This document shows, piece by piece, positions 43,522 through 51,982 of a stretch of DNA of 64,000 nt; within the stretch, counting starts at the first letter, position 1, and each line of letters starts with the position of its first letter. Location of the stretch: the NCBI RefSeq assembly GCF_001437405.1, contig NZ_JQBY01000003.1:89842-153841 (forward strand), given 5' to 3'. The notes beneath the pieces are model-generated. The model saw nothing but the letters and a program-made list of their open reading frames with translations. It did not search any database and was not told the DNA's origin. Source of the stretch: Pediococcus ethanolidurans. Lineage in GTDB: Bacteria; Bacillota; Bacilli; Lactobacillales; Lactobacillaceae. The position numbers and the translations under genes were made by a program.

Positions 43522-43713
43522 ATAAAATCCTCCGAAATTCTATGTAAAGATTAAAAATATTTTAATAGAACTTTAATATAAAAATGCTGATAAGTCAATG
43601 ATAAATTGAAACAAAATGTCTGTTTTCATTGTTTTATAATAAAACATCGGTTTGACGAGACTTAAAATGAGAATTACAATCAAACACAAATACTTTTAAG
43701 GAGTGGAAATATA

Positions 43714-44904
43714 ATGACAAAAACGAATTATAAAAACTTCAACCTGTTTGATGGTGTTCATGAAACGTTACAAAAAAACGCTAGCTTTACGGTTGACGAT
43801 GAAACGGGCCGTTTAGTTTCTGATAGTGCGGCTGATAAGGTTGTTGATTTAAAAGGAAAATATGTCATGCCTGGATTGATAAATGCACATACACATATGA
43901 TGATGCAGCCTGAATCAAATAAGTTGGAGTATCTTTCTGAAGCAGAAGTTACATTTAGTGCTATTGAAAATTTGAAAGAATTATTACGTTCAGGAGTTAC
44001 CTATATTCGTGACTGTGGTTGTGCGTTTGATGTTGATATTAAGTTAGCTAAACTGCAACAAGAAGGACAAGCCGTTGTTGGTCCACAAATCTTGCCTTCT
44101 GGTCGGCCAATGTCAATTACTGGTGGACACGGTGATTTCACTGAAGGCTGGGATGGCAATACTACCTGGGGGTATTTGACGGATTCTACAGATGAAATGC
44201 GCAAGGCAGTTCGAAAAGCATTCAAATATGGTGCACGTAATATTAAAGTTATGGCCACTGGTGGTGTAATGTCGGCTACTGATCAGGTTGATGATACAGA
44301 ATTAAGTTATGAAGAAATTAAAACGGCAGTTGAAGAAGCACATTCTAAGCATATGACGGTAGCTGCTCATGCTGAAGGCGCAAAGGGAATTCATAATGCA
44401 GTGAAGGCCGGGGTAGATTCCATTGAACATGGCTCGTATGTCACCGATGAAGACATTGAATTGATGTTGAAACAAGGAACTTATTTAACACCAACGTTGA
44501 TTGCAGCATATACCATTCCAAAGTATGGACAAGGAAAATTACCTCAATACATGTTGGACAAAACCAATGCCTTTATTAAAGACTATTTTGCAAGAGTAGG
44601 TGCAGCGATTAAGGCTGGAGTCAAAATTTCATTTGGTACAGATGCAGGGACACCATTTAATGGCTTTAAGGATACACCGTTTGAATTACAACTATTAACT
44701 GAAGTAGGAGCTACTAATGCTCAAGCGTTGTTTGCAGCTTCTCAAAATAGTGCAAAATTATTACACATCGATCAAGATTATGGCACCTTAGAGACCGGAA
44801 AATTTGCTGATTTCTTAGTATTGGATGCTGATCCAGTTGCTGATGTAAAAGCAGTTCAACAGGTTGATAAGGGAGTATATCAACATGGTGTAAAAGTCTA
44901 TTAA
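43714..44904 (+). CDS. Amidohydrolase family protein (prolidase/imidazolonepropionase-like), copy 1
   Basis: A 396-residue metal-dependent amidohydrolase with a TIM barrel: GLINAHTHMMM (His-x-His), IKVMATGGVMSATDQVDD (segment with the bridging Lys of this clade), VAAHAEGAKGIHNAVKAGVDSIEHGS (metal His residues) and SFGTDAGTPFNGF (catalytic Asp). Closest to Xaa-Pro/Xaa-Arg dipeptidase-like or imidazolonepropionase-like enzymes; substrate unknown. AAGGAG precedes the ATG. An adjacent paralogue starts 18 bases later. Confidence 0.9.
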   Translation: MTKTNYKNFNLFDGVHETLQKNASFTVDDETGRLVSDSAADKVVDLKGKYVMPGLINAHTHMMMQPESNKLEYLSEAEVTFSAIENLKELLRSGVTYIRDCGCAFDVDIKLAKLQQEGQAVVGPQILPSGRPMSITGGHGDFTEGWDGNTTWGYLTDSTDEMRKAVRKAFKYGARNIKVMATGGVMSATDQVDDTELSYEEIKTAVEEAHSKHMTVAAHAEGAKGIHNAVKAGVDSIEHGSYVTDEDIELMLKQGTYLTPTLIAAYTIPKYGQGKLPQYMLDKTNAFIKDYFARVGAAIKAGVKISFGTDAGTPFNGFKDTPFELQLLTEVGATNAQALFAASQNSAKLLHIDQDYGTLETGKFADFLVLDADPVADVKAVQQVDKGVYQHGVKVY

Positions 44905-44922
44905 CTCGGAGGAGGGCTTAAA

Positions 44923-46128
44923 ATGAGAACAACCTATTTCAATGCTAAATTGTTTAATGGAATCGATGATGAAATTGTTTCAGATGCTTGGTTTACCGTC
45001 GATGATGAAACAGGAAAAATTACTGAAACTGGAACAGAAACGCCGTTAAATGATAACCCTCACGTAGATTTGCATGGCCAATATGTTATGCCGGGGTTAA
45101 TTAACGCACATACACATTTAATGATGAATCCTGATACAAATAAATTGGAATTCTTATCGGAGACTGAAATTGCTTTTACAGCTTTACGTAATTTAAAAGA
45201 TTTGCTGCATTCTGGAGTTACATATATTCGTGATTGCGGTTGTGCATTTAATGTTGATCTGAAGTTACACAAGTTAGCAGAGCAAGGCGAATTTACGGGT
45301 ACAGAAATCTTTCCTAGTGGTCGCCCTTTTTCAATGATTGGTGGTCATGGTGACTTTCGTGAAGGTGAAGATGGAAAAATTAATTGGTCTTACTTAGTTA
45401 GTTCAAATGATGAGATGCGTAAGTCGGTGCGTCAGGCTTTCAAACATGGCGCAAAAAATATTAAGGTTATGGCAACTGGTGGTGTAATGTCAGCCACCGA
45501 TCAAGTTGATGATACCGAATTAAGTGAAGCTGAAATGCAGGTGGCAGTCGAAGAAGCACATTCTAAACATATGATTGTTGCTGCCCATGCCCAGGGTAAT
45601 CAAGGCATACAAAATGCCTTAGATGCAGGTGTAGATTCAATTGAACATGGAATTTACGTGGATGAACAACAAGCGACGTTCATGCGTGAACATAACGTTT
45701 ACTTAGTACCTACGTTAAATGCGGCGGCATCGATTTCTAAGTACGGTGAAGGTAAAATTCCGGCTTATATGATCGATAAAAATAAAAAAGTGCAAGCAAA
45801 TTTTTATAAAAATATTGCAATGGCCTTGAAAAAGGGCGTTAAAATTGTTGTAGGAACCGATGCAGGCACGCCATTTAATAGCTTTAAAACGGGAACTTGG
45901 GAAGAAATGGCACTACTGGTTCATGAGATTGGTGCAACCCCATATCAAGCATTGCTGGGTGCAACAAGTTATGCGGCACAACTATTACGAATTGATGATG
46001 CATACGGAAGTTTAGCTGCTGGAAAAGTTGCCGATTTTTTGGTTTTAAAAGAAAATCCATTAGAAAAGATTGAAGCCGTTCAACAGGCTGACAAAGAAGT
46101 TTACAAAAAAGGACATAAAGTGGTGTAA
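44923..46128 (+). CDS. Amidohydrolase family protein, tandem copy 2
   Basis: A 401-residue paralogue of the preceding protein with the same motif order: GLINAHTHLMM, KVMATGGVMSATDQVDDTELS, VAAHAQGNQGIQNALDAGVDSIEHG and VVGTDAGTPFNSF. The strongest differences are in the barrel loops after the EHG motif and near residue 310 (KTGTWEEMALLVHEIG), where substrate is usually contacted, so the two may differ in specificity. GGAGGAGGG precedes the ATG. A terminator follows. Confidence 0.9.
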   Translation: MRTTYFNAKLFNGIDDEIVSDAWFTVDDETGKITETGTETPLNDNPHVDLHGQYVMPGLINAHTHLMMNPDTNKLEFLSETEIAFTALRNLKDLLHSGVTYIRDCGCAFNVDLKLHKLAEQGEFTGTEIFPSGRPFSMIGGHGDFREGEDGKINWSYLVSSNDEMRKSVRQAFKHGAKNIKVMATGGVMSATDQVDDTELSEAEMQVAVEEAHSKHMIVAAHAQGNQGIQNALDAGVDSIEHGIYVDEQQATFMREHNVYLVPTLNAAASISKYGEGKIPAYMIDKNKKVQANFYKNIAMALKKGVKIVVGTDAGTPFNSFKTGTWEEMALLVHEIGATPYQALLGATSYAAQLLRIDDAYGSLAAGKVADFLVLKENPLEKIEAVQQADKEVYKKGHKVV

Positions 46129-46130
46129 TT

Positions 46131-46165
46131 AAAAATCCTGATTTCAACTTGAGATCAGGATTTTT
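46131..46165 (+). terminator. Rho-independent terminator
   Basis: AAAAATCCTGAT/ATCAGGATTTTT 12-bp stem after the amidohydrolases. Confidence 0.92.
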
Positions 46166-46226
46166 ATGTCCCCTTCTCTAAGTTGCGCTACAATTGAAAT
46201 ATCATTTAGCAAGAAAGGCATGTCAC

Positions 46227-46763
46227 ATGAGATATTTACTTTTATTGCGTGGTATCAATGTAGGTGGTCATAATAAAGTTGTGATGAAGGAATTGAAGAG
46301 CAGTTTGATGGAAACTGGCTTTACAAATGTAATTTCTTACATTAATAGTGGTAACTTAATTTTTGAGAGTGATCAAGTTCAAGCGGCAGTTACGCAAAAA
46401 ATTGAAAGAATTTTGAAGAAAAATTATACTTTTTCGATGACGATGCTTGTGATTTCGGCAGATGAGTATCAACAGGATTTTGCACAAGTTCCTGAATGGT
46501 GGGGTGCTGATCCTAGTTTGCGCCATAATGCTTTATTTTTGTTACCCAGTTTTGATCCTAAAGCATTACAACACCTTAAACAGCAAATTACAGATTATGA
46601 TCAAATTGAAATTAAACCCAATGTTATTTTTTGGACTTCGACGTTTAAAAAAGATTTTAGTAAATCGGTATATGCTAAATTAATGAAGGAGTCTTTTTAT
46701 AAAGACGTCACGATTAGAAACAGAAATACAGCACTTAAACTGCTTCAATTGCTGCAAAATTAA
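46227..46763 (+). CDS. DUF1697 family protein
   Basis: A 178-residue DUF1697 protein. The conserved N-terminus YLLLLRGINVGGHNKVVMKELKSSLMETGFTNVISYINSGNLIF is complete and the C-terminus ends with TIRNRNTALKLLQL (typical VTxRNxxTxxKL). Function unknown. ATG 46227 follows GAAAGG; an upstream in-frame start at 46194 lies next to the preceding terminator. Confidence 0.9.
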   Translation: MRYLLLLRGINVGGHNKVVMKELKSSLMETGFTNVISYINSGNLIFESDQVQAAVTQKIERILKKNYTFSMTMLVISADEYQQDFAQVPEWWGADPSLRHNALFLLPSFDPKALQHLKQQITDYDQIEIKPNVIFWTSTFKKDFSKSVYAKLMKESFYKDVTIRNRNTALKLLQLLQN

Positions 46764-46766
46764 CTA

Positions 46767-46830
46767 AAATAACCAAAGCTTGATTCCAAGAAATTGTGTT
46801 TTCTTAAAACTGAACTTTGGTTATTTATTT
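46767..46830. terminator. Bidirectional terminator, long loop
   Basis: AAATAACCAAAG/CTTTGGTTATTT 12-bp perfect stem with a 36-base loop, between converging DUF1697 and glutathione peroxidase genes. Confidence 0.75.
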
Positions 46831-46837
46831 GACCTAA

Positions 46838-47323
46838 CTATTGTACTTTCTTTTGCAAAACGGATTCGATTTCATCCGTCATTTTTAGCGGATTAGTTTT
46901 AGGTGCGTAACGTTTGACCACATTACCATCACGATCAATTAAAAATTTGGTGAAGTTCCATTTGATTGCAGAGCCCAACGTACCAGGAGCCGCCTTCGTC
47001 AGGTAAGCAAAAAGTGGTAAGGCATCTTTTCCATTCACATCAGCGATCGTATGCATGGGAAAACTAACACCATACGTTGTTCGACAAGCAGCAGCTGCTT
47101 CTTGACTTGAGGCAACTTCTTGTTTGAATTGGTTAGATGGAAATCCTAAAACAATGAGACCTTGATCAGCGTAAGTTTGATAAAGCTGTTCCAATTGTTT
47201 AAATTGAGGTGCAAAGCCACACTTGGTGGCAGTGTTCACGATAATCATTGGTTGACCACGATATTTAGAAAGTGAGTAACTTTCACCATTTTCAAGGGTA
47301 ACTGTGTAATCATATACTGACAT
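46838..47323 (-). CDS. Glutathione peroxidase family protein (BsaA-like, Cys type)
   Basis: A 161-residue thiol peroxidase of the glutathione-peroxidase fold that reduces peroxides, usually with thioredoxin in bacteria. The peroxidatic Cys35 is in NTATKCGFAPQ; the Gln of the catalytic tetrad is in GFPSNQF, and the Trp-Asn in IKWNFTKFLID. The second Cys in AACRTTYGV could be the resolving one. AAGGAGG-like GGAGGTCC precedes the ATG. Confidence 0.94.
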   Translation of the reverse strand: MSVYDYTVTLENGESYSLSKYRGQPMIIVNTATKCGFAPQFKQLEQLYQTYADQGLIVLGFPSNQFKQEVASSQEAAAACRTTYGVSFPMHTIADVNGKDALPLFAYLTKAAPGTLGSAIKWNFTKFLIDRDGNVVKRYAPKTNPLKMTDEIESVLQKKVQ

Positions 47324-47442
47324 TTAAAGGACCTCCTTATCGTTATTATAGCCATTTTAGAAATAAAAATCGTTATTTTTGACTTGAGCAAGTTAAAAAT
47401 TACAAGTTTGACGTATTTATTAGTAATGGACGAATCAAATTG

Positions 47443-47471
47443 TTGACTATCCGATTGAATATATATAGCAT
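47443..47471 (+). promoter_or_regulatory. Promoter of the MazEF-type module
   Basis: -35 TTGACT (47443-47448), 17-base spacer and -10 TAGCAT (47466-47471). The region TATATATAGCATATACATG is AT-rich and partly symmetric, as expected where the antitoxin autoregulates. Confidence 0.55.
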
Positions 47472-47500
47472 ATACATGTAAAGAAAGGCGGATGATAATC

Positions 47501-47728
47501 ATGCACAGTGTAAAACTAAGAAAAGTTGGAAGTTCTAATGTATTAACCGTTCCTAGTAATATTAAGCCGCGTGAAACTGAATTTGATGTTTTTTATGGTC
47601 GTAATGGTGCTATCGTTTACACACCAAAGACTATCAATCCATTTACAGATAAAAAATTTATTCAAACGCATAAAGGCAAACTACAAACAGGACTAATTAA
47701 GACGGAGTTGTCTAAGGATGAGTTCTAA
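47501..47728 (+). CDS. AbrB/MazE-type antitoxin
   Basis: A 75-residue protein beginning MHSVKLRKVGSSNVLTVPSNI, the swapped-hairpin AbrB/MazE DNA-binding fold, with an acidic tail (KTELSKDEF) that would wrap the toxin. It overlaps the toxin gene by 11 bases. AAGGCGG ends about ten bases before ATG 47501; ATG 47492 is an alternative but too close to the site. Probably also autorepresses. Confidence 0.85.
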   Translation: MHSVKLRKVGSSNVLTVPSNIKPRETEFDVFYGRNGAIVYTPKTINPFTDKKFIQTHKGKLQTGLIKTELSKDEF

Positions 47729-48071
47729 TTATATTCCGGAGCAACAAGATATTGTTTGGATTAATTTTCAACCTTCAAAAGCAAACGAATTGAAAGGAAG
47801 ACATCCTGCCGTTGTTTTAAGCAACAGTGGCTACACAATGGTAACGGGATTGGTGGCTGTTTCTCCAATTACGCATGCCGCTGATAATCGATTGAAAGAG
47901 TTGTTTGTACCCATCAAAACGAATTTTGGTATTGAAGGATTTGTAAATCCACTACAATTTCACACTTTTAGTATGGCTGGTCGTCACGTTGAGTTTGCTG
48001 GTGGTTTATTGGATGATGCTTCGTTTGCCGTTGTGTTAAGGGTGCATCAGCAGATTCTGAATTATGTATAA
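47718..48071 (+). CDS. MazF/PemK-type mRNA endonuclease toxin
   Basis: A 117-residue toxin of the MazF/PemK family, cutting single-stranded mRNA at short sequences. Visible: QQDIVWINFQPSKANELKGRHPAVVLS (catalytic Arg near KGRHPAVV, normally KGRRPAVV), LVAVSPITHAADNR (Thr/Ser active site) and the C-terminal helix. The GD of the usual QGDIV is QD here. Pairs with the upstream antitoxin. Confidence 0.9.
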   Translation: MSSNYIPEQQDIVWINFQPSKANELKGRHPAVVLSNSGYTMVTGLVAVSPITHAADNRLKELFVPIKTNFGIEGFVNPLQFHTFSMAGRHVEFAGGLLDDASFAVVLRVHQQILNYV

Positions 48072-48082
48072 TTTTAATAAAT

Positions 48083-48116
48083 GAGGTTGAAAAATTATTT
48101 TTCCAACCTCTTTTTT
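48083..48116 (+). terminator. Rho-independent terminator
   Basis: GAGGTTG/CAACCTC stem and six T after the toxin gene. Confidence 0.9.
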
Positions 48117-48232
48117 AATAGCTTATTCTTGCGCCACTTTTTACTAAGAAAAAGTAAATAAAATTTACACCAGGTTCTCAATAAGTTGTAACATGAAAGT
48201 TAGTTAATTTTTTTAGGAAGAAGGCAAGCCCT

Positions 48233-49707
48233 TTGTCAAAACGAAATATTTTAATTGTGACCTGTGCCCTACTTCTATCCAATGCGATGAGTGGGTTGGA
48301 TAGCACCATTGTAAACACGGCTTTGCCTGCGATTATATCTGATCTTCATGGAATTGAGTTAATGGATGGATTGTGGCGGTCTTCCTCCTCGGAACGGCGG
48401 TTAGTACACCGCTTTGGAGTAAGCTTGGTGAACATATTGGTAACAAACAAAGCTATCAGCTTGCTGCGCTATTCTTTGTAGTGGGTTCTTTACTGCAAGG
48501 ACTAGCACCAAACATTGTTTTTTTGATCATTGTGCGAACCATCGCTGGTATTGGCAATGGCGGAGTTGTTTCGTTACCTTACATAATTTATGCACGAATG
48601 TATGCTGACCCACGAAAACGGATGAAAGTACTGGGTTTTGTTTCTGCAAGCTATAGTACAGCTACGATTATTGGACCATTAGTTGGTGGGTTCATTGTGG
48701 ATGCATTTTCTTGGCACTGGGTCTTTTATTTGAACGTGCCAATTGGTCTGATTTCCGCGATCTTAGTTCAAATTTATTATCAGTTGGAAAAAGAGCCACA
48801 CAAGAATAAGCCTGTGGACTATATGGGCTCCATTCTAATGACCATCGGGTTGACCAGTTTGTTAGCCGGAATTGAAATGATTGGAACTGCCAGTGTAACC
48901 TTTGTTGTTATCGCATTAGTGGTTGCTGTCGTTTGTTTGGGTGTCATGATTTACTTTGAAAGAGGCGTGGCAGATCCGATCATTCCTAGTCGCTTGTTTA
49001 AAAATCAGGCGTTAGTTATTGATTTCGTTTTGTTTACGTTAATTTGGGGAGCCTTTGTTGGTTTTTTAATTTACAGTCCAATGTGGGCACAAGGATTATT
49101 GGGAACCACGGCTTTAATCGGAGGTGCTACTCAGATTCCTAGTTCGTTTACAAACTTCATGGGCTCTGGATCGGTGGCAACATTGCGCCGCTATTTCACT
49201 CCGCAAAGAGTGGTAGCAATTGGCATTGTCATGCTAATTGTGTCCTTTCTCTTACTTGTCATTGGTGGTGTAAAGACACCATACTGGGTTCTGCTTGTGG
49301 CAGGTGCATTTGAAGGTTTTGGCAATGGAGCGTGCTTCAATGAACTTCAGGTGAAGGTGCAATAAGATGCTGAACTGAAAGATGTTCCCGTTGCGACTTC
49401 GTTTAGTTTTTTAATTAGAATGCTCAGCCAAACATTTACTGCATCCATCTTTGGCCTAGTTATGAATAGTGCGCTTCGTCATGGCGTGTCCAATTCTAAT
49501 GGCGCAGTCACGATGAAGATGATGAATAAATTGAGTGATGCAACCAATATTAGTTCCTTACCGGCAAAATTGTTGCCCCAAATGCGCGCAATTTTGCATA
49601 ATGGCTTGCATAATATTATGTTGCTTTCCTTAGTGTTAATGTTTATTTCATTGGCGATCAACATCTGGGCACAGTATTTAGAAAGACGTGCACACGTGGA
49701 AGTGTAG
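48233..49707 (+). pseudogene. MFS multidrug exporter (DHA2-type) with frameshift and in-frame TAA
   Basis: Full length would be about 490 residues. It starts at TTG 48233 (after AAGGC): SNAMSGLDSTIVNTALPAIISDLHG. At 48365-48369 one base is missing (a G is the simplest loss), shifting to IVAVFLLGTAVSTPLWSKLGE. Motif C is GPLVGGFIVD. A TAA at 49363-49365 after ELQVKVQ interrupts again, with DAELKDVPVATSFSFLIRM continuing in frame to 49707. Two lesions make a functional product unlikely. Confidence 0.88.
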
Positions 49708-49740
49708 TACTGAAAAATTAGTTGGTAGGTTAGGAAGAAG

Positions 49741-50517
49741 TTGATTAGTTTGTCACTATGGCTCATGTCAATAATTTTATTAGCAACTGGGTTGGCAGCA
49801 GGCTTTTTATCATCTGTTGCAGGGTTGGCATCGTTAGTTTCGTATCCGGTTTTATTAATGCTGGGTTTACCACCGGTTAGTGCAAACGTGACGAACACGG
49901 CAGCATTAATTTTTACCGGTGCGGGCTCTAGCATAGCATCGTTGCGAGAACTTCATCATGTTCGAAAAACGGCGTTAAACGTGACAATCTATGCATTAAT
50001 TGGGGGCGTTGTTGGCAGCTTTCTGTTGGTTATTGCCCCTGCCAAAACATTTGAGCGAGTTGTGCCGTTTTTAGTTTTTGGTGCCGGTGTATTGATGTTG
50101 TGGTCACAGTTTCGGCATACAGTTCCTAAGAAAGCAGAAAATCCCCATCATTTAGAGATTATGATTCTGAAAAATATCGCAATTCTTTTAGTGGGAGTTT
50201 ATATTGGCTATTTTGGGGCGTCCGCCGGAATGATTATGTTGTCTATTTTGATTGTGACGCTTAACGCAACGTTTGGTGAAATTAATGCCATTAAAAACTT
50301 TGCGGCGTTTATGACAAACATCTTGTCCTTAATTATCTATGCTTTTACAACGAAAGTTTATTGGTGGATGGTGATTCCACTTGGAATTGGTATGTTTGTT
50401 GGTGGTTATATGGGTCCGGTAGTTATTCGGCATGTACCTGTAAAACCGCTGCGCATCATAATCTCGTTTGCCGCGTTTGGTTTGGCGGCTTACTTGTTTT
50501 ATACAGCTTATTATTAG
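49741..50517 (+). CDS. TauE/SafE family exporter-like permease, second copy
   Basis: A 258-residue membrane protein with eight helices. Both family repeats are visible: AAGFLSSVAGLASLVSYPVLLMLGLPPVSANVTNT and VGVYIGYFGASAGMIMLSILIV. It starts with TTG after AGGAAG. Distinct in sequence from the TauE at 4703-5452. It follows the broken MFS gene by 33 bases and may have shared its transcript. Confidence 0.85.
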   Translation: MISLSLWLMSIILLATGLAAGFLSSVAGLASLVSYPVLLMLGLPPVSANVTNTAALIFTGAGSSIASLRELHHVRKTALNVTIYALIGGVVGSFLLVIAPAKTFERVVPFLVFGAGVLMLWSQFRHTVPKKAENPHHLEIMILKNIAILLVGVYIGYFGASAGMIMLSILIVTLNATFGEINAIKNFAAFMTNILSLIIYAFTTKVYWWMVIPLGIGMFVGGYMGPVVIRHVPVKPLRIIISFAAFGLAAYLFYTAYY

Positions 50518-50547
50518 AATTCGTGTTTTTTATCACGGATTTTTTTT
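50518..50547 (+). terminator. Rho-independent terminator
   Basis: ATTCGTG/CACGGAT stem followed by a long T run after the TauE gene. Confidence 0.85.
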
Positions 50548-50642
50548 ATTAATTTATAACTTGTATTGAATGAGAAAAAGCAAATGGGTATAGTTAAAGA
50601 TATAGCAATAAATACATTATTATTGAAATTAGGTTCAATACT

Positions 50643-51458
50643 ATGGAAACACTAAGACAACTAGAAAGCCTTCTTTTAGAAATTAGTTTGGCTACGATGC
50701 TTATATTTTTAATAACCATCGTGATTTATTATTATCGTTCGCGTAAACGGTCCAACAATTACCTTGCAAAAAAGCAGTTGGACCTACGCTATTTTATTCA
50801 AAAACAAGTAAATTACCGTGGTGAATTAACGGGTTACGAATGTTTATTACGTCAACATCAAGAAGACGGTTCATGGAAATTGCCAACTGAACTAAAAACT
50901 TTGCCGTTACAACGCGTCATTTTTCTATTGGAAGAAACATTTAAATCTTTGCCAGAGAAGTCAATTACATTGTCAATTAATTTGGAGTACGAGCAAGTCA
51001 TTAGTGATGAATTTGATTACTTTGTGCGCTGGGCAATTAGCAATATTGAACCGATGAAGTTGAATGTTGAATATACAACGGGAAGAAATAGCGAAAACTT
51101 ACATAAACGAAAGTTTCGCAGACATATTCAAAATGGACGTCATTATGGCATGCATTTTTCCGTAGATAACGTTGGTTCAAAATTAACTAATTTGTCTGAT
51201 ATTGAATGGATGTTACCTGTTACGGATACACTAAAATGTTCCATGCGTAGTTTTCGTAAAACGGATCCTAATGAATGGTTAGATTTAAATTTACAATTTT
51301 GGAACCATTTAACACAAGAACGCCATATTAATTTGGTTTTAACTGGTATTGAAAACGCTGAAGACGAAGCACTGGCACAACAATTAAAGATTGAGATTCG
51401 CCAAGGCTATTTATTTGGACATCCAATTGATCCACGGGATGAACGGAGTGAGAAATAA
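50643..51458 (+). CDS. Membrane-anchored degenerate EAL protein, possible c-di-GMP receptor
   Basis: A 271-residue protein with one N-terminal transmembrane helix (about residues 13-31) and a cytosolic EAL-like domain. Motifs are altered: YECLLRQ for ExLxR, NVEYTT for ELTE, VDNVGS for DDFGTG, TGIEN for EGVE; QGYLFGHP is kept. Loss of metal-binding Glu and Asp means it should not cut c-di-GMP but may bind it. First gene of the glycosyltransferase operon, overlapping the next gene by one base. This resembles the logic of other synthase operons with degenerate GGDEF or EAL sensors. Confidence 0.85.
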   Translation: METLRQLESLLLEISLATMLIFLITIVIYYYRSRKRSNNYLAKKQLDLRYFIQKQVNYRGELTGYECLLRQHQEDGSWKLPTELKTLPLQRVIFLLEETFKSLPEKSITLSINLEYEQVISDEFDYFVRWAISNIEPMKLNVEYTTGRNSENLHKRKFRRHIQNGRHYGMHFSVDNVGSKLTNLSDIEWMLPVTDTLKCSMRSFRKTDPNEWLDLNLQFWNHLTQERHINLVLTGIENAEDEALAQQLKIEIRQGYLFGHPIDPRDERSEK

Positions 51459-51976
51459 TGGCACAAAAAACAAAAGAAGAAAAAACTTCCCAGATACAGA
51501 GCGCGTATACAGATCATTATTTTGAAAAAGGCCATTGGTGGTTAAAAGTTTGGCAGACACTTGTTGCGTTATTTGGCTGGATTTGCGTAGTGGTGCCCTT
51601 GATTGTGACGATTCTTTCATACTTAGGTGTTAAATATCACTTTTTCAAACCATTGTGGACATATCGTGAAGGTATTTTTGAAATTCAATTTATTGGTGTT
51701 ATTTTATTGTTTGCTTTTGTGATGGTGTTGGTATTCAGTGTTTCGATGGCACTTATTCAAAATCGAAAACGTGATCGATTAGTTGAACAATGGCCAACTT
51801 TTAATCCCATTAATCAAAAAAAACGGACAACAGAGCTCGATCAGTTTATGGATCGTAGATTTGGACCTGAAAAAGCGCGTCAAAATACACGTAATTATCG
51901 GGTTGAACCAGAGCAAAATTTAAAGACTCACGAAATCAAACAACTTTTTGATCAACATCATATTGACGATCTATAG
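51458..51976 (+). CDS. Small membrane partner of the glycosyltransferase
   Basis: A 172-residue protein: polar N-terminus (AQKTKEEKTSQIQSAY), two transmembrane helices (about residues 32-54 and 78-100), and a long basic cytosolic tail (RKRDRLVEQWPTF, KKRTTELDQFMDRRFG). It resembles in layout the PgaD-like subunits that help poly-GlcNAc synthases respond to c-di-GMP, though sequence identity is not evident. GGAGTGAG at the end of the previous gene serves as its ribosome binding site. Confidence 0.65.
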   Translation: MAQKTKEEKTSQIQSAYTDHYFEKGHWWLKVWQTLVALFGWICVVVPLIVTILSYLGVKYHFFKPLWTYREGIFEIQFIGVILLFAFVMVLVFSVSMALIQNRKRDRLVEQWPTFNPINQKKRTTELDQFMDRRFGPEKARQNTRNYRVEPEQNLKTHEIKQLFDQHHIDDL

Positions 51977-51982
51977 AAAGCG

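Noticed and set aside
2539..49707. Stop-codon recoding or suppression explaining the in-frame stops
   Set aside because: TAG, TAA and TGA all occur inside genes, at unrelated positions and with added frameshifts, so a single reassigned codon cannot explain them.
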